Source: Nipponacmea schrenckii (taxonomy: Eukaryota > Mollusca > Gastropoda > Lottiidae). From it: a DNA stretch of 64,000 nucleotides. Positions 44,878 to 56,636 of this stretch are shown here, piece by piece. Each line of letters opens with the position of its first letter. The stretch's first letter is position 1. The DNA lies in NCBI GenBank assembly GCA_030562195.1, contig JAUJPP010000007.1, positions 21,511,769 to 21,575,768 on the forward strand, given 5' to 3'. The notes under the pieces were generated by a model, which saw only the letters and a program-made list of their open reading frames with translations, did no database searches and was not told where the DNA came from. The position numbers and the translations under genes were made by a program.

Positions 44878-47644
44878 TTTTTATACGCCCACATGGAATG
44901 CCTTCGCCCCTGTCCGTCTGTCCGTCGGTCCGTCCACATTTATTGTATCCACGATAGAGGCTACAGTTTTTATCCGATCTTAATGAAACTTGGTATACAT
45001 GTATATATTGATCATATCTCGGTCAAGTTCGAAAATGGAAATTATCACATGAACGGTTTTCGAGTTATTGCCCTTGACTTAGTAAAAACGCGTCAAATTT
45101 GGTTTGTATCCACAATAGAGGCTACAGTTTTTATCCGATATTAATGAAAATTTTTATACAAGTATATATTGATGATATCTCGGTCAAGTTCGAAAATGGA
45201 AATTATCGTATGAAAAGTTTTTGAGTTATTGCCCTTGACTTAGTAAAAACATGTCAAATTTGGGTTGTATCCACAATAGAGGCTACAGTTTTTATCCAAT
45301 CTTAATGAAACTTGGTATACATGTATATATTGATGATATCTCGGTCAAGTTCGAAAATAGAAATAATCGCATGAGCGGTTTTTGAGTTATTGACTCAGTA
45401 AAACGCGTTAAATTTGGGTTGTATCCACAATAGAGGCTACAGTTTTTATCCAATCTTAATGAAACTTGGTATACATGTATATATTGATGATATCTCGGTC
45501 AAATTCGAAAATAGAAATAATCGCATGAGCGGTTTTTGAGTTATTGACTCAGTAAAACGCGTTAAATTTGGGTTGTATCCACAATAGAGGCTACAGTTTT
45601 TATCCAATCTTAATGAAACTTGGTATACATGTATATATTAAGGATATCTCGGTCAAGTTCGAAAATAGAAATAATCAAATGAGCGGTTTTTGAGTTATTG
45701 CCCTTGATTTAGTAAAAACGTGTCAAATCTGGGTTGTATCCACAATAGAGGCAACAGTTTTTATCCGATCTTAATGAAACTTGGTATACATATATATATT
45801 AAGGATATCTCGGTCAAGTTCAAAAATGGAAATTATCGCATGAACGGTTTTTGAGTTATTCCCCTTGACTTAGTAAAAACGCGTCAAATTCGGGTTGTAT
45901 CCACAATAGAAGCTACAGTTTTTATCCGATCTTAATTAAACTTGGTATACATGTATATATTGATGATATCTCGATCAAGATCGAAAATGGAAATTTTCGA
46001 ATGAACGGTTTTTGAGTTATTGCCCTTGACTTAGAAAAATCTTGTCAAAATTTTAGTTTCGATGCAATAAATCCTCCAATTTTCAGAGGATGTTGATGAA
46101 ACTTGGTGTGAGCATTGGAATTGATTAGGCCTCAGTCAAGTTTGAATTTGACAGTTTTTCAAAGAATTGTTTTAAGTTATTGCCCTTGACTTAGTAAAAT
46201 TGCGTCAAAAATCTATTGTGGTTGCAATAAGAAGCTTTAATTTTCAAAGGATTTTGATGGAACTTGGTGTAAGCATCAGAATTATAAGACATTAGTCCAG
46301 TTTAAATTTCTGACTTTTTTTAACAAATGGTTTTTAGGTTATTGCCCTTGACTTAGTAAAATTGCGTCAAAAATATTTGTGGGTGCAAAATAAGCTACAA
46401 TTAGATTTGATGAAACTTGGTATGAGTATTGAAATAGATAAGATGGTGGTCAAGTTCTAATTTGACAATTTTCCATGAACAGTTTTTTAGTTTTTGCCCT
46501 TAAGGGGGTTGACAACCCTAAACCTATGTACAAAAAATAGACGATTTTAACAACTTCTTTTCCACCTATCTGAAATATTTAAATATCAATGGAAAGAGGG
46601 GACTTTCAGCTATCCAAAAATATAAAATTTATTTCTTTATGACATTTCAACATTGAGAAATAGGGTATGAAAGATGAACGAAAAAAACGTCAATTATTCC
46701 CTTAAAATTAGCATATCTACTAGACTATTTAATATAGAAGGTTGAAATTTTGCACAATGCAAGTCTACATATATCTCTACAAAATTACGTTGGCTTTTTG
46801 GAAAATTTTGTTTTGTTCTGAAGATGTTGATAGAAATCAAAATTTTGGGAGTGCATTTACGAAAAATTGAATTTTTAAAAAACTATTCATTTTATAAAAA
46901 AAAGCCAACGTAAAGTTATAGAGGACATTGTAAGCTTTAGCTGAAGCCAAAGTTTGTAAAAATCGGATAAATTGTAAGCGAGATATGCTTTTGGAAAAAT
47001 GGCAGTTTTTTTCAACATTTTGCAAACACATGTAAACCTTACGTAATTAATGATCATGTTGTTAAAAGATTGTCTTTCATGCTGTAGAAATCTTAAGCAC
47101 CTTTTAGGCATCGATATGCACCGATATCCACATAATTGGAGTGGTAAAACAATGGATTAGCACATGTCAAAACCCTTCCACCCACCAATCATAAAATTTT
47201 CTCTGTTTACATGTGACGTAATGATTTATGGGACATCACGTGACTTCTGGATTCCCCCGAACTCTTACTTCGCGTGCCGATATTAACAATAACTGACCGG
47301 CAAACGTAGAGAATGTTTATTTAGCTGATGACGTAATCACAAATGTCAACTGACAACGTAATTTGTACGTCTACATAGAGGAATACCCCGTTTTGTTCTA
47401 TAAATAGATTATCTTCAGGGACGGATATCAGACGAACTACTGAAGCAATTGAGCTAAAATTGTTCATGCATGAGTTTTTTTTTAATGTCAAATAGAATGG
47501 ATATAAACTAAATGCGTTTCTTGATTGAAATACACCTCGATCGATAAGGTTGTCAACCCCCTTAACTTCAATATTAATTCAGTGAATGTTTTTTGAGTTA
47601 TTGCTCTATTTATTTTTCAAATTCAATGCTGCCTGGCAAGCTAT
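44878..47644 (+). mobile_element. Pearl/HINE-like element, type II, exact 161-bp units
   Basis: It starts T-run + ATACGCCCACATGG and a GTCC/GTCGGTCC microsatellite (44907-44937). Unit starts (TTGTATCCAC) fall at 44943, 45104, 45265, 45419, 45573, 45734 and 45895. Spacing is 161 bp except for two 154-bp units that lack a few bases. More diverged units follow to 46499. A TTAA-flanked element interrupts at 46504-47561. The 3' end (CAATGCTGCCTGGCAAGCTAT) lacks about 22 bp normally found between the two GCC trinucleotides. Confidence 0.8.
46500..47565. mobile_element. TTAA-flanked MITE with 14-bp perfect inverted ends
   Basis: The 1058-bp element (46504-47561) is bounded by TTAA at 46500-46503 and 47562-47565. 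Its ends GGGGGTTGACAACC (46504-46517) and GGTTGTCAACCCCC (47548-47561) are perfect inverted repeats, each nearly palindromic itself. Outside, the pearl-like sequence resumes (TTGCCC...CTTCAATATT), matching the uninterrupted copy near 3168. TTAA duplication suggests mobilisation by a piggyBac-type transposase, although the ends differ from the piggyBac at 30492. An internal inverted repeat pairs TACGTTGGCTTTTT (near 46785) with AAAAAGCCAACGTA (near 46900). No clear coding. Confidence 0.8.
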
Positions 47645-47801
47645 CTTTAGAAAATTAATAACGATTTGATTTTTCCATACAGTACAATATAAACCTATAT
47701 GTATATATAAATGAATCTAAATTGAAATATGCTCAGTTAATGTGTGCAATTCAACCTATATGATTTATTCTAAATATCTTTGTCTGTTTTTATTATTTCA
47801 G

Positions 47802-48742
47802 GGGAAAATGAAAAGCGTGTGCGGATGGCTAAAGTTGCAGAAAATCGAATGAAAAGAATTGAGCGTGATAAAATGGTAATAAAACAGGAACCTCTCGATT
47901 TTGAATACTCTCCTATTGCTGATTCATCTAATGCTTGTTCTTCATCATTGGATGAAACTTCAAGTAGTTCAGCCTATAATAATTCTGATTTATTCAGTCA
48001 CGTTCCTAAAAACCTTTTACCTTCAGATCCTCTATCATATCGTACATTAACGAAAGACGAACAGGAGTTATTAGAAGATATCACTATAGCATATCAAGAA
48101 ACAGTTGGTTGTCCCTTACCTACAAATGATCCAAAACAATCAGAAGATGACTTTAGTACCAAATGTAGTTTGGTCAATAACTCAGAGTTTGCAGTGCGAC
48201 GGTTAATTAAATTTGTGAAACGAATGGCTGATTTTAATCTACTTCGACAAGAAGACCAAATAAATGCTTTAAAAGCATCGGTTGTGAACACACTTTTATT
48301 ACGATCTGTGGCTTTCTACATAGTGGAGCGAGACTCATGGTTAACGCCAAATGGTGAAATTTCTACCAAGATACTAAAAACAACAACTCGTCATAGTGAT
48401 TTATATGAAAGTCATATCAAATATTGTCGCGGCCTAAAATCATTGGTTGTTAATAATACAAAACTTTTTGCACTTATACAAACTATGATAGTATTTAATC
48501 CAGATGCTAGTAATATTCAACAACGTTGTAAGGTGGCAGATATACAAGACAGATACTTACTTTTACTCAAACATTATCTAGAAAATATATATTCTTTTGA
48601 ATTTGCTAAAAATTATTTGGTAGCAATATTAAGTAAACTTTATGAACTAAAGACCATCAGTGACAATCATGCTCGAGTTCTGCTACAAGTGGATCCAGCA
48701 GAAATTGAACCAATCATGCTGGAAATATTAAATCTGAAATAA
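47802..48742 (+). CDS. NR1J: Nuclear receptor exon: hinge and ligand-binding domain
   Basis: Residues 112-424. A basic C-terminal extension (KRVRMAKVAENRMKR) is followed by a hinge with IKQE, a SUMO-type consensus, and a Ser-rich linker. The ligand-binding domain starts near LTKDEQELLEDITIAYQ. The helix 3-5 signature is visible (RLIKFVKRMADFNLLRQEDQINALK), and the last helix IMLEIL fits the AF-2 pattern (two hydrophobic, any, Glu, two hydrophobic), so coactivator recruitment is plausible. The whole domain is in one exon. The acceptor AG is at 47800-47801; the split Gly codon joins exon 2 in frame. Stop TAA at 48740-48742. Confidence 0.92.
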
Positions 48743-49640
48743 TGACTTAAAATACCTTAGATTGACAGTGTATTTGTATGTGAAAATCAACTAGATTTAG
48801 TTTTATCCTACAATAATCCTCCATGACTAATACTGTATATTGAAGGTCTGAATAATATGTGGGTTAAGTGTTTTTAAAACAAGATTAATACTTCCAAGTT
48901 TCACTCTTTCCTCCATGATATCTACTCAGATAACTGGAAGACTTGTTAATGTGACAGTCTTGAATCTTGAAGAAATTCTCTAGATATTCCTACTTCACTG
49001 ATATATTAAAGAGAAATTACAGAGAGTTTTCTAAGGTGCTTTCTGATATAATAGTAACAGATGTAAACGATTTTCAAGCTGTCTGTCTCTTATTAAAAGG
49101 GGTTTTGATAATAGTTAGGAATTTCAGATAAGTGATAAGTCTACAAGATTAAATTTAAGCCTAGTTTGCCTTACAAATTTATTTCTGAAATCTGAACTTA
49201 AAGAACATTTTTATCTCTTAAATTCTTTGTTTCAGGTTTTTGTAACAGAAAATATAGCTATTCATTGTTAACCTTTGAAGCCAATGATACTGGAAAGATT
49301 TGGATCTTAAAAAATTATGTGTTCAATGTCCTGGAATAGAAAAATATTAATGATTTATAATCCTTTGTGTTTGATCTGAAGTTGTTTTATATTTAAAGTG
49401 TAAATAATGGAAAAATAAGAAAACTATTTCAAAAATCTTTTAATATATTTGAGCCTCTCAGAGTCAATGTATATTACAGTTCAATTGAAAATGTATTGCA
49501 GTTGTATGTAGTATGTACATATCCAAATAAATCAATATATATTTGTTATTTGAAATATGTTCAAGTTTTACATGTTAAAGCTTGTTGAAGGAACAATTAT
49601 TGACGTTTATGAAATAAATATAAGTTACAATCTTAGTTAT
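48743..49640 (+). other. NR1J: Likely 3' UTR of the nuclear receptor gene
   Basis: AT-rich, non-coding sequence directly downstream of the stop. Candidate poly(A) signals AATAAA occur at 49526-49531 and 49613-49618. Which one is used, or whether the UTR runs further, cannot be told from sequence alone. Confidence 0.5.
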
Positions 49641-51699
49641 TGGACAAGCATTTGTTTCTAGCTTGTAAAGACTTAAGTAGATAACATTATTATAACACAA
49701 GATATTTTGATGTCTGTGACTGAAGGTTGAATATTTCATACTGGTGATTGTCACGGTACTGTCAAATATTCTTATTTAATAACAAAGTTGGCATTGGACA
49801 TATCTCACCTGCCTGAAAGCCTAAAATATAATCTTTGTTAAAATGTTTGTAAATTAAAAAGAAATAGTTGTCACACAAGACATTGATAGATTGTTCAGTT
49901 ATAAAACCTAAATTTATATATCACCATATTGTTTTTGGTTTAAGTCTTAAGTTAATTGCTTATCCAATTATGAACCACTTGAGTAATTGTAATACATGTA
50001 TATGGAATTTCAATACTAATGGGATATTAAATTTACTGTGAACTAATGGTAAAATAGATAGTTAAGTATTTTTATGAATTTATTATTAATTTATTGTGTT
50101 TTATATTTTTCTTAAGACTACATTATGGTTTTTATCGACTGATGGAACTGAATTCAAGTTCTATATAGATCTTCTCAGAATGAAATACAACTTCACATCT
50201 GTCTACAATTTTATAAAAATCAGAGTTGACATTTTGATAGAAAGAAAGACCTTCAGGCCTCATTCATTTAAATAGTGCACTATTATATTTATCATTCGGG
50301 AAATGTCTTTTTGATTCCCTTGACTTGACCATTTTGCATTCCGAAATCTGAAAAATTTTATAAAAATTAATTTTTATCAAGTGGTAAAGTGACAAAGAGT
50401 TATATTGCTTAAAATGGGGGTTTTATGTTTGTGTATTATTTTAGTACAAGAGATCTTTTAATGATAGTACTTACTTTGTGCTGGTTACATCTTTATAATT
50501 ACACATTTTTTTTAATTGCTTTTCCTGGTTTATATTTGGTAAAAAACATTAACAGGTTGTGATAAATATATTAATTGTTACCAGCTCATCAATAGTTTTA
50601 AAAGGGACAGGTTTGCCAATTTGATCAATCAACCAAAGTCTCAGGACAAGAAATTTTGGTTTAACTTAAAAGTAATAGTTTTCATAGCTCACTGTCATAA
50701 TTAATGCCTTCAAGGGTTTGTGCAAAATAATAGGCATTTGCGAGTTAAGACATATGTTCTGTCATATATAGAAAAGATGTATTAAAAAGAAAGTGTAATT
50801 CTTAGTTTGAGGCAATTTGTTGCAATTTCATACATTTCTATTACTTCTGAAGACTTCAAAACTTGAACAACATTAAGAAAGTGATGGGTACAAATCACAA
50901 ACACTTGACAATACTATGGAAGAAGTGAGCTTATTCCATAATATTGTCTTATGTTTGTGACTCCTGAAGACTATTTACATAGACTCCCAAATTAACCCAG
51001 GAAAATGGTCAATCTGTCCCTTTAATGTGTTGTTGGGTTTTTATAAGTCTTTCTCTAGCGGTTTGTATATAGTGTAGATTTTGGGGTTTTTGCACCAAAC
51101 AATGATGCAGTTAATACAAACTAACTATATATCATGAGTTGACTGGTAGTTTTAAACATTACCTTAGTACATATTATGTTTTGCTTTATGTGTGAGAAAC
51201 TTGTTTTTGAGGGTTATAAATTGTTTGTTTTAGAATTCATAGGAAAATGTGTGTTCTCAAGAACTAGTTATGTGTTTAATTGTGTTGTGTTGTAGAATGT
51301 TAAATGGAAATGTACCGATATTGATTATGATTAAGATTGTGTTAAGATAGTCTTGCTAACTTGTGATATGAAATATCAGGTATAAATTACTCAAGACTCG
51401 AGATGAAGTAAAAATATGATTAAGCCAGCTCAATACCCCGAGGATTCAAAGTTAAATCTTAACCCAGGGTTTTTCACTCAGTTTGCCCATATTTGTTTTT
51501 AATATTTGGCAATATGTTATAAATGATTGGCAATTAGCAAGACTTATCTCACACAAACTGTTGCCTATAAGTGCCATACTAATACTTCTTTATTGTACAT
51601 AGTTTTATTTTAAGACATTGTTATGAAAATTTACAATATTTACATTGTTAAGTTTTACATTTTTAAATTCTATGTTTGATTTTGGTCATTGTAAAGTGA
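49641..51699. other. AT-rich noncoding stretch downstream of receptor
   Basis: No gene, exon or window-internal repeat recognised. It could include an extended 3' UTR. Confidence 0.35.
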
Positions 51700-52340
51700 T
51701 ATGTTTTAAGTGCTGATAATGATTGATTGATGGCAACAATATGATTTGAACGACATTTGCAGCCAGGAGCACATATAGAACACTAGACAATAACAACTAC
51801 ATAAGTTTTCAACACAAGTTACACATGTCGTCATCAGATGAAATTGTGAAAAAATACTACTAGGTATTTTTTTACACCCTTCGGGTGATATTGCAGACAT
51901 TGAGTAAGGAGAGACTTCTCCAATAGTTTCTTATGTTCTTCTGTAGTACTTCTTCTTAATCTTAGCTGCTTCTGTATGGTGAAGGGCGACGTTCTTTTAG
52001 GCTTCATCCTCTGTATCTTCTTTATTCTTCTTGAATCACGGACAAAGTCCTCAGTGATCGCCACACCCACAGAGCAGGGCGCTCTACTGTCTCAAGAGTA
52101 ATACTAGGGTCACTTGCAATGTCATAAGGAGTTGTCTCTCAAGGTAATATGTGGGCGATGCAAGTGTAAGTTATTAGCCTGGCCAATGTATCTGTGTCTT
52201 GATACTGTCTGTGTCTTGTGACGTGCTTTTTTCGGATAGACTTTGGTTTCGTCTATAATCCTGTTTGACGATCTATCGAGGATCAATGATTGTCAAACCT
52301 ATATAGAAGAGCAGGGCGCTAGTCTGATATGCGACATGTG
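51700..52340 (-). other. Possible old element 3' end, unrecognised
   Basis: On the minus strand an open stretch (52070-51834) reads as a basic, Arg/Lys-rich segment (RDSRRIKKIQRMKPKRT, then EEHKKLLEKSLLTQ) ending in a stop. AGAGCAGGGCGCT occurs twice on the plus strand (near 52070 and 52307). The composition is less AT-rich than the surroundings. I do not recognise a family; a decayed retroelement tail is one possibility. Confidence 0.3.
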
Positions 52341-52549
52341 TGATCATTTCTGATTCCCCCAGAAAATAATAAAGTGCCTCACAGATAGTGAAAATACCCT
52401 CCGTCGTATGGGGTAAAACAGCCTTTTTGTTTGTAGTATAAGTTAAATGTTTTCATTCGGCCAGACGTGTGCGGTCTCCCCGTATTTGCTCAAAAGGGTT
52501 CTACACAACATGGACTAGCAACCTCCGGTCGATTAGGAAGGTGCAATCA

Positions 52550-52620
52550 CTTTATTGCTGTCGTTTAATGTCGTTTATTGCTGTCGTTTAATGTCGTTTT
52601 TTGCTGTTGTTTAATCATTT
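52550..52620. repeat. Short tandem repeat, about 27-bp unit
   Basis: About two and a half copies of TTTATTGCTGTCGTTTAATG with TCG, the last one slightly altered. Confidence 0.7.
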
Positions 52621-52810
52621 ATAAATCGAAGGCCAGTCACCAAAAGGAGTTTAAGAAGAATATTTCAAATTGTGAAGTAATTGGAAATTGACATGCATTT
52701 TAAACATGGAAACTTACATAATTCACAATTTCTAGTAATAATGAGTATCTTAAACTATTTGTCATTTATTTCCGTTACATACATGTATTCAAATGTATTT
52801 ACTTTTGTTT

Positions 52811-53149
52811 AGAACACTCAGGGGCGCGGGAACAAATTTTAAGTTGGGGGGGCAAACTATTTCAAAGTCAAAAACCTTTATTTCAAAATTAATCGAATTA
52901 CGGGGGATAACTCAAAAGAATTAAGACAACAATTATTATCTATTCAAATAATTTGATCGTAATAGAGAAACATATTCTTTGATTGTATTACCAGCTTCGA
53001 AGATTAAAAACCAAGGAAATTTACAAATATGGCATTATGAGACAATTACATATTTAGGCTACCCGGTACATATAATTATTTTATTTAATTTTTTTGGGGG
53101 GCAAAAGATATTGCCCCCCCCCCTCTGTTCCCGCGCCTATGAGAACACA
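52811..53149. mobile_element. hAT-like MITE, 323 bp
   Basis: Element 52819-53141 has inverted ends CAGGGGCGCGGGAACA (left) and, reverse complemented, CATAGGCGCGGGAACA (right). It is flanked by 8-bp near-identical repeats AGAACACT (52811-52818) and AGAACACA (53142-53149). An 8-bp duplication with CAGGG-type ends fits the hAT superfamily (inference). Inside are G-rich/C-rich inverted tracts near each end. No transposase. Confidence 0.8.
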
Positions 53150-54780
53150 AACGAAAGCACTGGTTACGCAACTAAGTTTACATATATTTTTCGTATCTTT
53201 AAATTTTAACCAGTTTAGGAATTGCATGTTGGTTTATGTACTATGGGAGGAGAAATCATATCTTATTGTCTGGCATGAAGTTGTTTCCCTCACGAAATAT
53301 TATTCTCCAAAATTCCTTTAAGTTGATAACACACCTTTACAACGAGTCCGAATTGCCATGTATTTTATGACATGTTGAATAAACAAAGGTTTTAAATCAG
53401 TGTTCTGTAATCCTCTCAATATCACGTACAAATCAATAAACGTAAGAAATATAAAAAACCATAAGACTACCTCGATTACAAATTGAAACATTTTAATATC
53501 TGAAATGGTAGTACTAGTACTGCTTTTGCTGCCTGATAGAGGCCAATATGATATTTTGACTTCCTTCAATTTCTGCACTTCGTATTTCAAAGCTATGGGT
53601 TTATAATGATTTTGATTTATACTATGATAATAGACCTTTGCAAATATCTATTATCGTTTTCATCGATTTGAAATTTCAGAAATGAGAAAATCATTGTTTC
53701 GACATAATAAATCTATCCTTGCATATTAAAACTTTCGATTTTAATGATTTCATTATACCATATTATTTTTAAAGCTATACATGTTGAATTATTTTAACAT
53801 GTACATCCAAATTCTTAAATCAAAAAGAAAACCTTTCATCTTATCAATAGAAATTAAATATCTAGTACAAAATCATGGAGCATATTGTGTCACATTAACA
53901 TTGTTTATTGAAAAGAACAAGAACAAGTTTGTGAGAGAAGTCGAAATATTTACGTGGTCAATATTTTATTTGTTGTTGAGGAAATGAACACGAATAATAT
54001 ACTTCAAATCCTTTTTGTTACTGTCAATATTATTATAAACTAAAATTGTTGTTTGAAATAAATCAATGATCGATATTCATATTGACCAATCGTCAAGGCA
54101 TTACTATGCAAAACTATTTAATCTTTGACGTGGTTTAGTCCGTCAATATCCGATATCTAGGCCATTATCAAAACCCGAAAATGTCAATCAATGACATTGA
54201 CCATAGTATACTATACTAGGACCTTCACTAAAATAGAACCAATCCAGATAAATTATCTGGTAAGAGACATGTCACATATTATACACATCTACATAATAAA
54301 ACAAAATGTGAAAATTGAGTAACAGTGAAAACAGTTTAATCAGTCAAAAGCTTTATTCTTACTGAATACTACCCATCCGGTAAAACTGAAAACGCTCTCT
54401 TCCAAGTATTTTCTGTAACCCTTCATTGATTTGATATCTATATAAATAGTGGACTAGGTAGGAAGTACTAAATCACAATATTTGATTTGAACCCATAAGA
54501 ATGGATAGAGACAGGATCTGGTGAAACATTTCATTGTTTGAAGGAGGACAAATATGTAGATGTATTGAAGTAAAGTTTTTGTTCATGAAAATGAGGTTTT
54601 ATTGATAACAAAATCAAGTTCTCTCGTTCTGAGAAATGCGATCGAAGATGTGATAAAAAAAAATCCGTTTCACATATACATACATGTACAAATATTCTCT
54701 TAGCCTTGTTCACATTTACCTTACTTCTTTTTAACTTTGCTATTCTACTTCATTAAATCCCGTATGTTTCCTTTATTCAT
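53150..54780. other. AT-rich noncoding stretch
   Basis: No supportable gene. Short frames of 60-90 codons on both strands show no family resemblance. Confidence 0.4.
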
Positions 54781-54784
54781 TTCT

Positions 54785-54991
54785 GGTTCTCTTGATCATA
54801 TCTCGGATTACTTCTTGTTTCTCACGATTTTATCGTTGATTTTTTCTTGTTTCTCTTGAGTATAAATTTTGGATTTTTTTTTGTGTTTCTTTTGCTCATA
54901 TCCTGGATTCCTTCCCGTTTACCCTGACTATATATTGGATTCCTTCCTGTATCTGTTGATAGTATTTTGGATTCATCCCTGCCTCTATTAA
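54785..54991. repeat. Degenerate 32-34-bp tandem array, left part
   Basis: Units resemble TATATTTTGGATTCATTCCT followed by GCTTCTATTGAT. About six imperfect copies are seen. The array continues at 56637 on the far side of an insertion. Confidence 0.75.
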
Positions 54992-56636
54992 TTGCAGAGC
55001 GTTCTTCGAACGCACTGCTTTGTTTTCGAAATGACTATTTTTTTTTTTTTTTTTTTTTTTTTTTCGAATTTTACCTTCGATTGTTCTCTAAGAAGGCAAG
55101 TAGCTACAAACTACCTGTTGCTGTTTCCTATTCAACCTGCGAGACTACCATCAGGTGAATGTAAAATGAAGTCATTTAGGCCACCCGGAAACGAGCTGTG
55201 GACAATGGCGTTATTTTGGTTTTTGCTCGTTATTACCTCTAAATTCCAACTTATTTTTATGAAACTTCTTTTGTTAGCTTCTTTAAACTGCTAGCTACTT
55301 AACTGCAGTTTAAAACTGCTAGCTTCATTACTTTTGTAGCTGACTTTTTTTAATTTCAATTTTTGCGTTTTTTTCAACTTCTACAATTTTATTCCCTTAC
55401 ACCTGAAAACTTACAGGTAGATAACAATTGTTAATGCGATCAAAAATTATTTTTCAAATTTTCGACATCACTTCCGGTTTCGAAGTTATTCGCTTTGAAA
55501 AATTAAAAAATAATTTCCGGAATTCTCAAGATATTTCAAAAATTCTTTTTGCAATATGCTAGAAATAGTCATACATAAAAACGAAGATGAAAAAATCCGG
55601 ACCGGAAGCAAAAGATAAGCCGCCATATTGAAATGTTAAACTTTTGTAAAAGTAAAAATGGGGCCTCAGGGGATAAAGCGATTTTTGTTATTTTTTCGTA
55701 TCTAATCGTAGATTCGATTGCGCAACTTTATTTGGGAGCGGATTTTCGAATTTTTTATTTCGATGTTCTTTTATTTCCATTTTAATTTTGTGGTAATGAC
55801 CAAAATTTCAAAGGCCCATATTTCGTGACCTTTACCTTTGGTGACCTCGTGACCTGAACAAGAGTTATTGCCCTTGATGATATCTATTCAATGATATATT
55901 CATAAGAGGTGATCGATGTCTAGTTCCGGTTTTATAACCGATTAAAATTGGTGATTTTTATTTTTAAAGAGCTCTGTCACGTGAACTAATTTATCAATAA
56001 CAAAAATTCATATTGAATCTTATTACAGTTTATCTGCTCTTTGTAATGGTATATAAAACCACATATTTCCACCAAAAATGCGCTTTTAGTATTTGAAAAT
56101 TTTGTATTTTCTTCTCTACTAACTGTGCGTAATTTTCTTTAAATCGAAATGGGGCCTCTGCTGATACTCCAATTCGTGTAATTTTGATGTCTATAGAATG
56201 TAATATCGATTTCTGAATCATATTTGGAAACCGATTTTTGAATTTTGATTTTGATTTTGATATTTTAACTGATAGTAATATATAAAAACTTCGAATGGTC
56301 GTATATTTTAACCTTGACCTTTGTTGACCTTGTGAGCAACACGAATGTAATAGCTCTCGATAAGATCTAACCATTGATATATTATATTTTGTTGTACCAT
56401 GTATACTTTTCATTTTATTGCTATTTGAAAATTGCGTTAAAAACTGTTTGTTGAATTATGCGTTTGGGCGATCTACATGACACGAGTTTCAGCGAACCGA
56501 TTATGCTTTGAAATAAAACACCTTATACTCTGTAAAATAACGTTACTGTTTTACCGATACTTTGTGGGGCAGTTTTAAAGCGTATGTCAAAACTGCTACG
56601 CACTGCGTCAGAACCTCGCGAAGCCTGGGGATCTAG
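54992..56636 (+). mobile_element. Helitron-like non-autonomous element, 1645 bp
   Basis: It splits a tandem array cleanly: array units read CTCTATTAA before it and TTATATTTTGG after it, where uninterrupted units read CTATTGATTATATTTT, so insertion was between A and T. The 3' end is CTAG (56633-56636), preceded by short GC-rich stem-forming sequence (ACGCACTGCGT, TCGCGA). The 5' part has a hairpin GCGTTCTTCGAACGC (about 54999-55013) and a T homopolymer (about 55028-55063). A|T insertion and CTAG with an upstream hairpin recall Helitrons, but the 5' end is TT, not TC, so the class is tentative. No coding seen. Related copies lie at 37655-42205 and 63605-64000. Confidence 0.5.

Larger units (their letters stand above)
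33204..47801 (+). other. NR1J: Intron 2 of the nuclear receptor gene
   Basis: 14598 bp, GTAAGA...TTATTTCAG. It splits the Gly112 codon between the zinc-finger and ligand-binding exons. Most is assignable to mobile elements listed separately. Stretches 35189-36389, 37091-37654, 42206-42701 and 43434-44877 are AT-rich and show no gene, conserved exon or repeat unit; frames of about 80-116 codons at 43482-43832 and 44128-44370 look like chance. Exon 3 follows 157 bp after the last pearl-like end. Confidence 0.75.
28601..48742 (+). other. NR1J: Gene span: HR96/NR1J-type nuclear receptor
   Basis: Three coding exons, each bounded by GT/AG signals, join in frame to about 424 residues. The order is an acidic N-terminus, a two-finger DNA-binding domain (about 39-105), a basic C-terminal extension and hinge, and a ligand-binding domain (about 180-424). 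Receptors of this type (insect HR96, nematode DAF-12/NHR-8, molluscan NR1J) are nuclear ligand-regulated transcription factors linked to xenobiotic and lipid responses. Specific ligands or targets cannot be read here. Length is close to vertebrate VDR/PXR and much shorter than insect HR96. The two introns are 4269 and 14598 bp and mostly mobile DNA. Start at 28601 is the first in-frame ATG after the acceptor; upstream coding exons cannot be excluded. Confidence 0.88.
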
